From the NCBI GenBank assembly GCA_963798745.1, contig CAWCUF010000001.1:620001-684000 (forward strand): a stretch of 64,000 nucleotides of DNA, read 5' to 3'. The position numbers and the translations under genes were made by a program. This DNA is from Prado023 sp963798745 (GTDB lineage: Bacteria; Actinomycetota; Actinomycetes; S36-B12; CAIYMF01). Positions 27,397 to 36,983 of the stretch are shown in pieces (the first letter of the stretch is position 1; every line of letters begins with the position of its first letter). A model generated the notes under the pieces. That model ran no database searches, was not told the origin of the DNA, and saw only the letters and a list, made by a program, of their open reading frames with translations.

Positions 27397-27428
27397 TCGA
27401 TCCGGCACTCATACTGCAGGATCGATGA
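27397..27428. repeat. Palindromic element B, copy of the 26511-26542 core
   Basis: It shares 29 of 32 positions with 26511-26542 (TCGATC, GGCACTCA, ACTGC, GGATCGATGA), with TCGATC/GATCGA arms around a 17-nt loop. Both copies contain a frame ending I-D-P-A-V-stop on the minus strand, suggesting that a piece of the decayed gene's 3' end was duplicated. Confidence 0.8.
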
Positions 27429-27450
27429 AGCAAGGGGGTGGGGACAGCGA

Positions 27451-27483
27451 AGGGGCGGGCCAGCGTGTGCCGGGCCCGCCCCT
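27451..27483 (-). terminator. Terminator of fba
   Basis: AGGGGCGGGCC (27451-27461) pairs with GGCCCGCCCCT (27473-27483), an 11-bp GC stem 17 nt past the fba stop. Confidence 0.75.
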
Positions 27484-27500
27484 CGCCGGTGCCGGGTGGG

Positions 27501-28529
<1,029 letters not shown>

Positions 28530-28683
28530 AGCTGGCTCCTCCTCGTTCGACAGCGGGCCGGTCCCGCCGGGCACGCCTGTCATCCTGACACCACGCCGGT
28601 GCCGAAGCACGTCCGGCGGTGCTGCGACGGCGCCCGTTCCCGCGGCGTTCCCCTCGGGTGGGCTCCCGCGGCAGGATGGAGCG

Positions 28684-30396
28684 GTGGATCAGGACTTCGC
28701 CGGCCTCGTCGAGGCGCTGTCCGGTGCGGGGATCGCGGTCACCACCGACCCGGACCTGCTCACCGGGGTGAGCGTGGATTGGACCGGGCGGTGGTCGGGT
28801 CCGGTGCTCGGCACGGTGCGCCCGACCAGCACCGAGCAGGTCGCCGAGGTCCTGGCGCTGTCACGCGCGGCCGGGGTGCCGATCCAGGTGCAGGGCGGCA
28901 ACACCGGGCTGGTCGGCGGGTCGGTGCCGGACCGGCCGGCCCTGCTGCTGGCGACCACGGCCCTGGTCGGGCTGGAGCCCGTGGACCTGGTCGAGCGCAC
29001 CGTGCGGGTGGGCGCCGGTGTGACCGCGGCGCGCGTGGCCGGGCACGCGCGGGCAGCCGGCCTGCGCTTCGGGGTGGATCTGGCGGCGCGGGACTCGGCG
29101 ACGGTCGGCGGCATGGTCGCCACGAATGCCGGTGGGATGGGCGTCGTGGCCCACGGCATGATGCGCGAGCAGGTGCGCGGGCTGGTCGCCGTGCTCGCCG
29201 ATGGTCGGGTGCTGCGCACCGTGGGCCGTCCGCGCAAGGACAACTGCGGGTATGACCTGGGTCATCTGCTCGTCGGCAGCGAGGGCACCCTGGGCGTGAT
29301 CACCGAGGTGGAGCTGGTGCTGCACCCCGCACCGGCCGCGCCCAGCGTCGCGCTGCTGGCCGCCGGGTCGCTGGCGCAGGCGGTCGGGTGGGCGCGCCGG
29401 GTGCAGGCCGCGGGGTGGCCGCTGCTGGCTGCCGAGGTGGTCGACGCGGCTGGGGTGACCCGGGCCAGCGCGGCGCTGGGCCAGCCCGATCCGCTGCCCG
29501 ACGGTGCCGACTGGCTGCTCCTCCTGGAGGTCGCCGATGGTGCGACCGGTGCGGGGCTCGAGCCGGTCGGGGACCACGTCGTCGCGCTGGCCACGGAGCC
29601 CGCAGATCGGGCGCGGTTGTGGGCGCTGCGCGAGCAGCAGACCGAGTTGTACGCGCGACTGGCTGGGCTAGGGCCGCAGAAGTTGGACGTGAGCTTCCGG
29701 CTGGACGCCCTCGATGCTGGCGTGGGTGCGATCCGGGCGACGGTGGCGCAATTCGCGGTCGCCGCACCGGTGACCGACGCCCATGCCGAGGACGAGACTG
29801 GCTACCGTGCCGACGACCCGGCCGACGACCCTGGTGACGACTCTGCGGCCGACCGTGGTGATGCCCGTGCCGATCACGTGACAGACGACCGTGGTGATGC
29901 CCGTGCCGACCACCTGGCAGGCGACCGTGGTGATGCCGGAGCCGATGCCCGTGCTGACAACCTGGCAGGCGACGATGGCGATGCCCGTGCCGACCACCTG
30001 GCAGGCGACGGTGCTGACGACCGTGCCGGCGCCCGTGCCGGCGCCCGTGCCGATCACCTGGCGGGCGACCATGCTGATGCCCGGGCGCGCGACTCGGCGG
30101 AGTCCGGCTGGGTCGGCTTCTTCGGGCACGCCCTGGACGGCAACCTGCATGTTCAGCTCGTCGACGTCCCCGAGGGCACCGCGCAGCGAGTCCTGGCGCA
30201 GGTCGCCGCGCTCGGGGGCAGCATCAGCGCCGAGCACGGGATCGGCCGGATGAAGGCCGGTCAGCTGCACCTGAGCCGCAGCGCGCAGGAGATCGCGTGG
30301 ATGCGCCAGATCCGCGCCGTGGTGGACCCATCCGGCCTGCTCAATCCGGGCGTCCTGTTCGATGATGCCGAGGATCACGCTGGCGACGAGGGTTGA
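28684..30396 (+). CDS. FAD-binding oxidase (GlcD/D-lactate dehydrogenase type) with repeat insertion
   Basis: A 570-aa VAO-family flavoprotein oxidising a 2-hydroxy acid such as D-lactate or glycolate. The FAD-binding part shows QGGNTGLVGGSV and DSATVGGMVATNAGG; the C-terminal cap shows FFGHALDGNLHVQL (about residue 480; relatives have a small residue where this has Leu) and SAEHGIGRMKAGQL. Between residues about 363 and 475 sits about 110 residues of Asp/Ala/Arg/Gly-rich repeats, where relatives have a short loop before FGHxGDGN. Relatives are about 450-460 aa. GTG at 28684 follows AGGATGGA. Substrate is not determinable by eye. Confidence 0.85.
   Translation: MDQDFAGLVEALSGAGIAVTTDPDLLTGVSVDWTGRWSGPVLGTVRPTSTEQVAEVLALSRAAGVPIQVQGGNTGLVGGSVPDRPALLLATTALVGLEPVDLVERTVRVGAGVTAARVAGHARAAGLRFGVDLAARDSATVGGMVATNAGGMGVVAHGMMREQVRGLVAVLADGRVLRTVGRPRKDNCGYDLGHLLVGSEGTLGVITEVELVLHPAPAAPSVALLAAGSLAQAVGWARRVQAAGWPLLAAEVVDAAGVTRASAALGQPDPLPDGADWLLLLEVADGATGAGLEPVGDHVVALATEPADRARLWALREQQTELYARLAGLGPQKLDVSFRLDALDAGVGAIRATVAQFAVAAPVTDAHAEDETGYRADDPADDPGDDSAADRGDARADHVTDDRGDARADHLAGDRGDAGADARADNLAGDDGDARADHLAGDGADDRAGARAGARADHLAGDHADARARDSAESGWVGFFGHALDGNLHVQLVDVPEGTAQRVLAQVAALGGSISAEHGIGRMKAGQLHLSRSAQEIAWMRQIRAVVDPSGLLNPGVLFDDAEDHAGDEG
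29851..30096 (+). repeat. In-frame degenerate 36-bp repeats inside the FAD oxidase
   Basis: The unit encodes D-R-G-D-A-R-A-D-H-L-A-G. Two near-perfect units start at 29851, and later units vary by 12-24-bp insertions (residues about 390-471). All length changes are multiples of three, so the frame is kept. Confidence 0.9.
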
Positions 30397-30495
30397 GCGC
30401 GACGTGCACGGCACCACACCCGAGCCTGCCCGGAGCGCGCCGACGGCGGTCGGGGGCACCGCCCTGCGCCGCGCGCGGCACCCCGGCTGCCGGGC

Positions 30496-31368
30496 ATGCT
30501 GGGCACCGTGACCGGTCGTCCGTTGGTGATCGCCCATCGCGGTGCCAGTGCAGCGCGCGCCGAGCACACCCTGGCGGCCTTCGAGCTGGCCATCGAGCAG
30601 GGCGCGGACGGCCTGGAGTGCGACGTCCGGTTGACCGCCGACGGGCACCTGGTCTGCGTCCACGACCGGCGCATCGACCGGACCAGCGACGGGTGGGGTG
30701 TGGTGTCCACCAAGACGCTGGCCGACCTGGCCCGCCACGACTTCGGCGCCTGGACGGAGGCTGACGGCCCACGGCCCAGCCGCCGACCGCTGCGCGAGCG
30801 CACCGTGGCTGCGCGGCGCAGCGAGTCCTGGCCCGGCGAGGCCGTGCTCGCCGACCGGTCGGGGGCGATCCTGACGCTGCCGACCCTGTTGGACCTGGTG
30901 ACCAGCGGCCCGCGGCCCATCATGCTGGCCATCGAGACCAAGCACCCGACCCGCTACGCCGGCTGGGTGGAGCAGGCGGTGGTCGCCCAACTGCGCCGGT
31001 TCGGTCTGGCCACGCCGGCCCGGTCCGGACCGCATCCCGTGCGGGTCATGTCGTTCTCAGCCCAGGCGATCCGGCGGTTCCGGGCCCTGGCTCCGGGCGT
31101 GCCCCGGGTGTTCCTCATGGACCGGGTGCCGTTGCGGATGCGCGCCGGCGACCTGCCCTTCGGCGCGACCATCGCCGGGCCGGACATCGCGATCCTGCGC
31201 GCGCACCCGCGGTATGCCCTGCGGGTGCACCGGATGGGGGGGCAGATCTTCGTGTGGACCGTCGACGAGCCGGCCGACGTCGAGCTGTGTCGCGAGCTGG
31301 GTGTGGCTGCGATCATCACCAACCGGCCGGCCGACGTGGTGGCCGCCCTGCCGGCGATGCCCCGCTGA
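30496..31368 (+). CDS. Glycerophosphodiester phosphodiesterase family protein
   Basis: A 290-aa GDPD TIM-barrel protein that hydrolyses glycerophosphodiesters to glycerol-3-phosphate. It shows the catalytic VIAHRGASAARAEHTL (His and Arg), GLECDVRLTADGHLVCVHD (metal ligands Glu, Asp and catalytic His) and VWTVDEPADVE. No signal peptide, so cytoplasmic. The start could be ATG 30496 or GTG 30508; the domain begins 7 residues after the latter. Confidence 0.88.
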   Translation: MLGTVTGRPLVIAHRGASAARAEHTLAAFELAIEQGADGLECDVRLTADGHLVCVHDRRIDRTSDGWGVVSTKTLADLARHDFGAWTEADGPRPSRRPLRERTVAARRSESWPGEAVLADRSGAILTLPTLLDLVTSGPRPIMLAIETKHPTRYAGWVEQAVVAQLRRFGLATPARSGPHPVRVMSFSAQAIRRFRALAPGVPRVFLMDRVPLRMRAGDLPFGATIAGPDIAILRAHPRYALRVHRMGGQIFVWTVDEPADVELCRELGVAAIITNRPADVVAALPAMPR

Positions 31369-31495
31369 GGCGGCCGACACCAGCCGGGCACCGAGGGGGT
31401 GACGACGGTGGTGCCGCACGGATGTGACCGAGAACACGCTCTCTGGGGTGGCGTCCCCGTTGCCGGATCGCGGGAGATGGCGTAAGGTTCAATCA

Positions 31496-31535
31496 GTTCG
31501 GACGTCACTGCATCCCCCGTCGGTGGCGTCCGAAC
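31496..31535. promoter_or_regulatory. Inverted repeat in the DUF4446-pheA leader region
   Basis: GTTCGGACG (31496-31504) and CGTCCGAAC (31527-31535), 9-bp perfect arms 22 nt apart, in the 240-bp gene-free stretch before the DUF4446 gene. It may be an operator or a hairpin; no known motif is recognised. Confidence 0.4.
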
Positions 31536-31608
31536 GCATGTCTGGGTCGCAGCCAAGGCGCCGACCGCGACCGGTGGCTGTTCTGCGGCGCGACTACCCT
31601 GTGGGTCC

Positions 31609-32169
31609 ATGTCCCCGGTCCTGAGCGCCTCGTTGGCGGTGCTCGCCATCGTCCTGGCCGGTGTGGCGCTCGTGCTGGCGACGGTGGCCAACCGCCGGTG
31701 GGTCGCGGGCGGAACCCGGCACCGAACGGACCCCCTGCCGGCAACCGACCCGCGGGCCGCAGACATGGCCGAGCAGGTGCGGCAGTTCGAGCACTGGTCC
31801 GAGGATGCCCGAGGCTCCCTGGCCGAACTCCGCGACCACGGCACCGAGCTGTCCGTGCGGGTCGAGGGCCTCACCCGGCAGGTCGAGGAGCTCCAGGCCC
31901 ACGCCGCGCTGGCGGCTGAGGTTCGCGGCGATCCGACGGCACTGCGGCACGTCGCACTCGTGCGCTACGACGCGTTCGCCGATGTGGGCGGGCGGCTGTC
32001 GTACAGCGTCGCCCTGCTCGACGACACCGGCTCCGGGCTGGTCCTCACGACCCTGGCCGGCAAGGCCGACGTGCGCACCTACGTGCGCGCGATCAGCGGT
32101 GGTCAGGCCGACGGTACGCTGACCGCCGAGGAACAGCAGGCCATCGAGGCCGCTGTGGGAAGGCTCTGA
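31609..32169 (+). CDS. DUF4446 family membrane-anchored protein
   Basis: A 186-aa protein of unknown function. Residues 7-27 are a transmembrane helix, 45-100 a predicted coiled coil (Glu/Leu/Arg-rich), and 105-180 the DUF4446 core (ALVRYDAFADVGGRLSYSVA, then LTTLAGKADVRTYVRA). A TACCCT -10 box lies 8 nt before the ATG, so the mRNA is probably leaderless. Its stop overlaps the pheA start, so it is co-transcribed with pheA. Confidence 0.82.
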   Translation: MSPVLSASLAVLAIVLAGVALVLATVANRRWVAGGTRHRTDPLPATDPRAADMAEQVRQFEHWSEDARGSLAELRDHGTELSVRVEGLTRQVEELQAHAALAAEVRGDPTALRHVALVRYDAFADVGGRLSYSVALLDDTGSGLVLTTLAGKADVRTYVRAISGGQADGTLTAEEQQAIEAAVGRL

Positions 32170-33005
32170 TGACGGTCGTGGCCTTCCAGGGCGAGTTGGG
32201 TGCCAACTCGCACATCGCGATCGACGAGGTCTACCCGAGCGCCACGCCGCTGCCCTGCCCGACCTTCGAGGACGCGTTCGCCGCGGTGGCTTCTGGTAGC
32301 GCGCCGTTGGCGATGATCCCGATCGAGAACTCCCTGGCCGGTCGGGTGTCGGACATCTATCACCTGCTGCCGCGCGCCGGGTTGGCGATCGTGGCCGAGC
32401 ACTTCCTGCCGATCCGCCACCAACTGCTCGGCGTGCCCGGGGCACGAATCGAGGACCTGCGCACCGTGGAGAGTCACGTGATGGCCCTGGGCCAGTGCCG
32501 CGACGCGATCCGTTCGCTCGGGCTGGCCGCGATCGTCGCTGCGGACACCGCCGGCTCGGCGCGCGAGGTCGCCGAGGTCGGGGACCCGACCCGGGCGGCG
32601 ATCGCCTCGGCGCTGGCCGCGCAGACCTACGGGTTGACGGTCCTGGCCGAGAACATCGAGGACGCCGACCACAACACCACCCGGTTCCTGGTGCTGGCGC
32701 GCGAGCCCGAGGACGTCGAGCCGGGCGAGGAGCTCATCACCACGCTGGTGTTCCGCGTGCGCAACGTCCCGGCCGCGCTGTTCAAGGCCCTCGGCGGCTT
32801 CGCGACCAACGGGGTCAACATGACCAAGCTGGAGAGCTACATGCTCGACGGGCACTTCTCGGCCACCCAGTTCTACGCCGACGTCCAGGGCCATCCCGCC
32901 GACCGGGGCCTGCGCTTCGCCCTCGAGGAGCTGGAGTTCTTCTCCCACGAGGTGTCGATCCTGGGCACCTACCCCGCCCACCCGTACCGCCTGTCCCTGT
33001 CCTGA
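32169..33005 (+). CDS. pheA: Prephenate dehydratase
   Basis: A 278-aa monofunctional enzyme converting prephenate to phenylpyruvate (phenylalanine synthesis). Catalytic domain residues 1-180 (FQGELGANSHIA, MIPIENSLAGRV, DHNTTRFLVLA with the essential Thr-Arg-Phe), then an ACT domain (195-270; KLESYMLDG) for phenylalanine feedback. ATG overlaps the DUF4446 stop (TGATG). Confidence 0.95.
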   Translation: MTVVAFQGELGANSHIAIDEVYPSATPLPCPTFEDAFAAVASGSAPLAMIPIENSLAGRVSDIYHLLPRAGLAIVAEHFLPIRHQLLGVPGARIEDLRTVESHVMALGQCRDAIRSLGLAAIVAADTAGSAREVAEVGDPTRAAIASALAAQTYGLTVLAENIEDADHNTTRFLVLAREPEDVEPGEELITTLVFRVRNVPAALFKALGGFATNGVNMTKLESYMLDGHFSATQFYADVQGHPADRGLRFALEELEFFSHEVSILGTYPAHPYRLSLS

Positions 33006-33185
33006 CCCTGCCGCCCGCCCGCCCCGCCGCCCGCCGCCCGCCGGCGCGTGTCTCCACGTAGGCGACGCGCAACCCGCACTTCATCCACGCCAGCGACGCC
33101 GCTACGCCTCTGAGGTGGAGCAATGGGGAAGGGAACCGCCGAGCGCGAGGGGGCGCGGAGCGCGGGGAGCGAGGGCGAGGGGCGA

Positions 33186-33236
33186 GGATCGATCCAAGAT
33201 CGAGAAGGTTCCGGCCCACGAGACTTGGATCGATCC
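33186..33236. terminator. Palindromic element C between convergent genes
   Basis: GGATCGATCCAAG (33186-33198) and CTTGGATCGATCC (33224-33236) are perfect 13-bp arms with a 25-nt loop. The position between two gene ends suggests a bidirectional terminator; the stem resembles element D at 60369-60415. Confidence 0.6.
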
Positions 33237-33290
33237 GCTGCGGGGCGACCAAACTTGGATGGATCCGTGCGCTGGGCGGGCGGGGCTGGG

Positions 33291-33350
33291 CGGTGCGGTG
33301 CGGTGCGGTGCGGTGCGGTGCGGGGCAGGGCGGTGCGGGGCAGGGCGGTG
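33291..33350. repeat. CGGTG microsatellite followed by a 15-bp duplication
   Basis: Six perfect CGGTG units at 33291-33320, then two copies of CGGGGCAGGGCGGTG (33321-33350). Confidence 0.95.
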
Positions 33351-33390
33351 CGGGGCCCGAGGTGCTGTGGGGCGCTGCGGGCGAGGGGGA

Positions 33391-33999
33391 TCAGGGGGCG
33401 GGGCGGATCGCCCTTCGGGGGCGCGGGGCGAACCACCACGCGGACGCGCCGCCGGCCAGCGCGCCGGTCAGGTGGGCCTGCCAGGACACGTTGGCCGCCA
33501 CGACCCACGGCAGCGCGCCGAGCAGCAGGGTGCCGTAGACCAGCAGCACGGCCGCGCCGATGAGCAGGTCGCGCCAGTGCCGGGTGCGCACCCCGGCCAC
33601 CAACAGGTAGCCCAGGTAGCCGAAGACCAGGCCGCTGGCGCCGATCGTGGTCGTGGCCGGTGGGGCGATCAGCCAGGTGCCCAGCCCGCCGAGCAGGATC
33701 ACCGTGCCGGTCACCCGCCAGAACAGCGCCCGACCGGCGGTGGCCACCAGCGTGCCCAGCACGAGCACCGGCACCGTGTTGGACAGCAGGTGGTCGAACC
33801 CGCCATGCAGGAAAGGCGCGAACAGGACCCCGAGCAGTCCGTCGGTCTCGCGCGCTTCGATGCCGGCGCCATCCAGCTGCCCACCGAGGAGCAGGTCCAG
33901 AGTCTCGGCGATCCACATGACGACCAGAAGCAGCAGCGGCGGGCCCAGGGGCCCCAGCCAGTTCCTGCGCCGCTCGATCGCCTGGCCGCCGTTGCTCAT
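33391..33999 (-). CDS. Rhomboid family intramembrane serine protease
   Basis: A 202-aa membrane protein with six hydrophobic segments. The catalytic serine is in TIGASGLVFGYLGY (GxSG motif, about residue 122) and the partner histidine in SWQAHLTGALAGG (about 176), with LHGGFDHLLSN earlier. Rhomboids cleave transmembrane substrates; this one's are unknown. The start overlaps the HAD gene stop (ATGA), so they are one operon. Confidence 0.88.
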   Translation of the reverse strand: MSNGGQAIERRRNWLGPLGPPLLLLVVMWIAETLDLLLGGQLDGAGIEARETDGLLGVLFAPFLHGGFDHLLSNTVPVLVLGTLVATAGRALFWRVTGTVILLGGLGTWLIAPPATTTIGASGLVFGYLGYLLVAGVRTRHWRDLLIGAAVLLVYGTLLLGALPWVVAANVSWQAHLTGALAGGASAWWFAPRPRRAIRPAP

Positions 34000-35018
34000 C
34001 GGCTGGCACCCCGCTCGGTGAGCAGGGCTTCGAGCAGCCGACCGACGCCGTCCTCGGCGTTGCTGGGCAGGATGTGGTCGGCGGCCGCGCGGGCCGAGGG
34101 ATGGGCGTTGGCCACGGCGTATCCGGTGCCGGCGGCGCGGATCAGTGCCACGTCGTTGGGCATGTCCCCGATCGCCGCAGTCCGCTGCGGGGTCACGGCC
34201 AGGGCCTCGGCCACCTCCAGGAAGCCCACGCCCTTGTCGATCTCCCCGGACATGATCTCGATCAGCACGTCGCGGGTGCCCGAGTGCGTGATGTGCAGGG
34301 CGCCGGCGAACTCGGCCTCGGCCAGGGCCAGCAGCGAGTCGGAGTCATGCCCGGCGCCGGGCGGCGGCGCTGCCAGGATCTTCACCGGCTCACCGCGACC
34401 GATCAGGTCCAGGATGTCTCCGCGCTCCACCCCGGGCAGCCGGGCCCACGGGGGGTCGTAGATCGGCTCGAAGCCGACCGCGGTGAGGTCATCGAGGCTG
34501 CGCGCCTGCCCAGCACCCTCGATCAGCCGCTCGAGGGCGAACGAGATCCCGGGCACCAGCTCGCGCAGGCGGCGCGTGACCGTCTCGGCGAGCTCGCGCT
34601 CGATCGCGGTGTGCCGGACCAGGCGCTCGGTGGCCAGGTCCACGACCAGGGCCCCGTTGGCGCAGACCGCCATGTGTGCGTGGCCGGTCTGCGCCAGGAT
34701 CGGGCGCAGCCAGCGCGGCGGTCGACCGGTCACGTAGACGAACCCGACCCCGATCCCCGCCAGCGCCGGGATGGCCGCCAGGCTGCGGGCCCCGATCCGC
34801 AGGTCCGGGCCGAGCAGGGTGCCGTCGAGGTCCGAGCCGACCAGGCCCACATCCTCGGGCAGCGCGATCGGTGCCGTCAGGTCCGCCTCGACCAGGCTGT
34901 GCGCCCGCACGCCGATGTCGTCGGGCAGCAGATCCGCGGTCTCGGTCCCCGGGTCCTCAGCCGCGGGGGGCGCCTCCCCGACGGTGCGCCGCGACGAGTG
35001 CGCGCCGGCTTGGGACAT
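33996..35018 (-). CDS. HAD superfamily hydrolase, Cof type
   Basis: A 340-aa phosphatase of the Cof/IIB class. It shows the nucleophile motif GLVGSDLDGTLLG (about residue 63), VYVTGRPP, and AAIGDMPNDVALIRAAGTGYAVANA (motif IV). Substrate unknown, probably a sugar phosphate or nucleotide. ATG at 35018 is chosen because GGGAGGA lies 8 nt upstream; an ATG nine codons earlier (35045) has no such site. It is between serS and rhomboid, same strand. Confidence 0.87.
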   Translation of the reverse strand: MSQAGAHSSRRTVGEAPPAAEDPGTETADLLPDDIGVRAHSLVEADLTAPIALPEDVGLVGSDLDGTLLGPDLRIGARSLAAIPALAGIGVGFVYVTGRPPRWLRPILAQTGHAHMAVCANGALVVDLATERLVRHTAIERELAETVTRRLRELVPGISFALERLIEGAGQARSLDDLTAVGFEPIYDPPWARLPGVERGDILDLIGRGEPVKILAAPPPGAGHDSDSLLALAEAEFAGALHITHSGTRDVLIEIMSGEIDKGVGFLEVAEALAVTPQRTAAIGDMPNDVALIRAAGTGYAVANAHPSARAAADHILPSNAEDGVGRLLEALLTERGASR

Positions 35019-35067
35019 GGGCGCCATCCTCCCATGCGCGCCCATCGCCCGCCCAGTTCCAGGCGGC

Positions 35068-36345
35068 TCAGGACAGCGCCTCGAGGACCGTCCGCCCGCC
35101 CAGGTAGGGCGCCAATGCGGCGGGCACGTGCACCGACCCGTCGGCCTGCTGGTGGTTCTCCAGGATCGCGATGATCGTGCGCGGGATCGCCACCAGCGTC
35201 CCGTTCAACGTCGCCAGCGGGCGCACCGACCCGTCCGCGGCGCGCTCGCGGACCCGCAGCCGACGAGCCTGGAACGTGGTGCAGTTCGAGGTGGAGGTCA
35301 GCTCGCGGTAGCGCCCCTGCGAGGGGATCCACGCCTCGCAGTCGAACTTGCGCGCCGCACTGGCGCCCAGGTCGCCGGTGGCCACGTCGATGACCCGGTA
35401 GGGCAGCTCCAGGGCGTCGAGGAACTGCTTCTCGTGCTCGACGAGCCGGGCGTGCTCGGCCTCGGCGTCCTCGGGGGTGACGAACACGAACATCTCGACC
35501 TTGTCGAACCAGTGCACCCGGAAGATGCCGCGGGTGTCCTTGCCGTAGGTGCCGGCCTCGCGGCGGAAGCACGGCGAGTAGCCGGCGAACCGGCGGGGCA
35601 GCGAGCCGGCTGCCAGGATCTCCTCGGAGTGGTAGGCGGCCAGGGGGACCTCGGCGGTGCCGACCAGGTAGAGGTCGTCAGCCTCCAGCCGGTAGACGTT
35701 CTCCGCGGCCTGGCCCAGGAACCCGGTGCCCTCCATCGCGGCGGGCTTGACCAGCGCCGGGGGGATGATCGGGGTGTACCCGTTGGCTGTGGCCTGCGCC
35801 ATCGCGAGGTTGATCAGAGCGAGCTCGAGCAGCGCGCCGATCCCGGTGAGGTAGTAGAAGCGCGACCCGGACACCTTGGCCCCGCGTTCCACGTCGATCG
35901 CGCCGAGCGCCTCGCCGAGCTCGAGGTGGTCGCGGACCGTGATGCCCTCGTCCGTGAAGTCCCGGATCTGCCCGTGCGTGGAGATGACGGTGAAGTCCTC
36001 CTCGCCGCCCCGGGGCGAGTCCGGGTGCACGACATTGGACAGGGCCAGGACGAGTTCGTCGGTGCGGGTGGTCGCCCCGGCGCGCTGGGCGTCGGCGGTC
36101 CGCACCGCCTCGGCCAGCTCCTTGGCTCGCGCCAGCAGGGCCGCCTTCTCCGCGCCGGTGGCCCTCGCGACCTGCTTGCCCAGCCCCTTCTGCTCGTTGC
36201 GCAGGGTGTCGAACGCGGAGCCGGCCAGCCGCCGGGTCTCGTCGGCGGCCAGCAGCGCATCGACCAGCCCGGGGTCCTCCCCGCGGGCAGCCTGGGAGGC
36301 GCGGAACAGGTCGGGATCCTCACGGAGCGCGCGCAGGTCGATCAC
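35068..36345 (-). CDS. serS: Seryl-tRNA synthetase
   Basis: A 425-aa class II aminoacyl-tRNA synthetase charging tRNA-Ser (two tRNA-Ser genes lie in this window). The N-terminal coiled-coil tRNA arm spans about 27-100; motif 2 is FAGYSPCFRREAGTYGKDT and motif 3 includes LNGTLVAIPRTIIAILEN. GTG start at 36345 has TAGGCT 6 nt upstream (complement of 36352-36357), a probable leaderless promoter. Confidence 0.96.
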   Translation of the reverse strand: MIDLRALREDPDLFRASQAARGEDPGLVDALLAADETRRLAGSAFDTLRNEQKGLGKQVARATGAEKAALLARAKELAEAVRTADAQRAGATTRTDELVLALSNVVHPDSPRGGEEDFTVISTHGQIRDFTDEGITVRDHLELGEALGAIDVERGAKVSGSRFYYLTGIGALLELALINLAMAQATANGYTPIIPPALVKPAAMEGTGFLGQAAENVYRLEADDLYLVGTAEVPLAAYHSEEILAAGSLPRRFAGYSPCFRREAGTYGKDTRGIFRVHWFDKVEMFVFVTPEDAEAEHARLVEHEKQFLDALELPYRVIDVATGDLGASAARKFDCEAWIPSQGRYRELTSTSNCTTFQARRLRVRERAADGSVRPLATLNGTLVAIPRTIIAILENHQQADGSVHVPAALAPYLGGRTVLEALS

Positions 36346-36391
36346 GGGCGCAGCCTACCGGCGCGGTTGCGGCGTCCGGCTGCTCGGCGCC

Positions 36392-36934
36392 CTACAGGTA
36401 CGGACCGTTGGTGCCGCGACGATGACCGTCGGGTGACGGGGGGGTCGGATCGCCCTCGGGCCCGGCGGTGATCGCGGCCCGGCGCATCTGCTCGAACTGG
36501 GCGCGGGCGGCCATCTGCTGGGCGAACAGTGCGGTCTGGATGCCGTGGAACAGGCCCTCGAGCCAGCCGACCAGTTGGGCCTGCGCGATCCGCAGCTCGG
36601 CATCGGTGGGGACGGTCTCGGCGCCGAACGGCAGCGACAGCCGGTCGAGCTCCTCGATGAGCTCGGGGGCCAAACCGCTCTCCAGCTCCTTGATCGAGCG
36701 GGTGTGGATGTCGCGCAGCCGGGCTCGGGACGCCTCGTCGAGTGGGGCGGTGCGCACCTCCTCGAGCAGTTGCTTGATCATCGAGCCCACCCGCATCACC
36801 TTGGCGGGCTGCTCGATCAGGTCGGCCACCGACGACTCGTTGGCCTCGTCGGCCGACGCGATCGGCTGACCGTCGGGTCCCACGATCACGACGTGCGCTT
36901 CTGAGTCGTCCTTGCCGGCAAGTGGTTGCGTCAT
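36392..36934 (-). CDS. bpa: Bacterial proteasome activator Bpa
   Basis: A 180-aa ring-forming, ATP-independent activator of the 20S proteasome (DUF2587), which opens the gate for unfolded or HspR-like substrates in mycobacteria. The central four-helix region is conserved (PAKVMRVGSMIKQLLEEVR, then ELRIAQAQLVGWLEGLFHGI). The C-terminus ends NGPYL, a variant of the GQYL motif that docks into the proteasome. ATG at 36934. Its presence implies a proteasome elsewhere in the genome. Upstream of serS, same strand. Confidence 0.9.
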   Translation of the reverse strand: MTQPLAGKDDSEAHVVIVGPDGQPIASADEANESSVADLIEQPAKVMRVGSMIKQLLEEVRTAPLDEASRARLRDIHTRSIKELESGLAPELIEELDRLSLPFGAETVPTDAELRIAQAQLVGWLEGLFHGIQTALFAQQMAARAQFEQMRRAAITAGPEGDPTPPSPDGHRRGTNGPYL

Positions 36935-36983
36935 GGCACCATTGTCGCCCCCGCGCCTGCGGGCTGCTGCCCAGGAGGTGCCC

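Larger units (their letters stand above)
33006..33390. other. 385-bp region between convergent pheA and rhomboid genes
   Basis: No gene is recognised. It holds the ATCGATCC hairpin (33186-33236), a third related half-site ACTTGGATGGATCC (33253-33266) and a GGTGC microsatellite (33291-33350). Confidence 0.7.

Noticed and set aside
33123..33563. Plus-strand Gly/Arg/Ala-rich frames across the microsatellite
   Set aside because: Low-complexity translation of repeats, overlapping the rhomboid gene.
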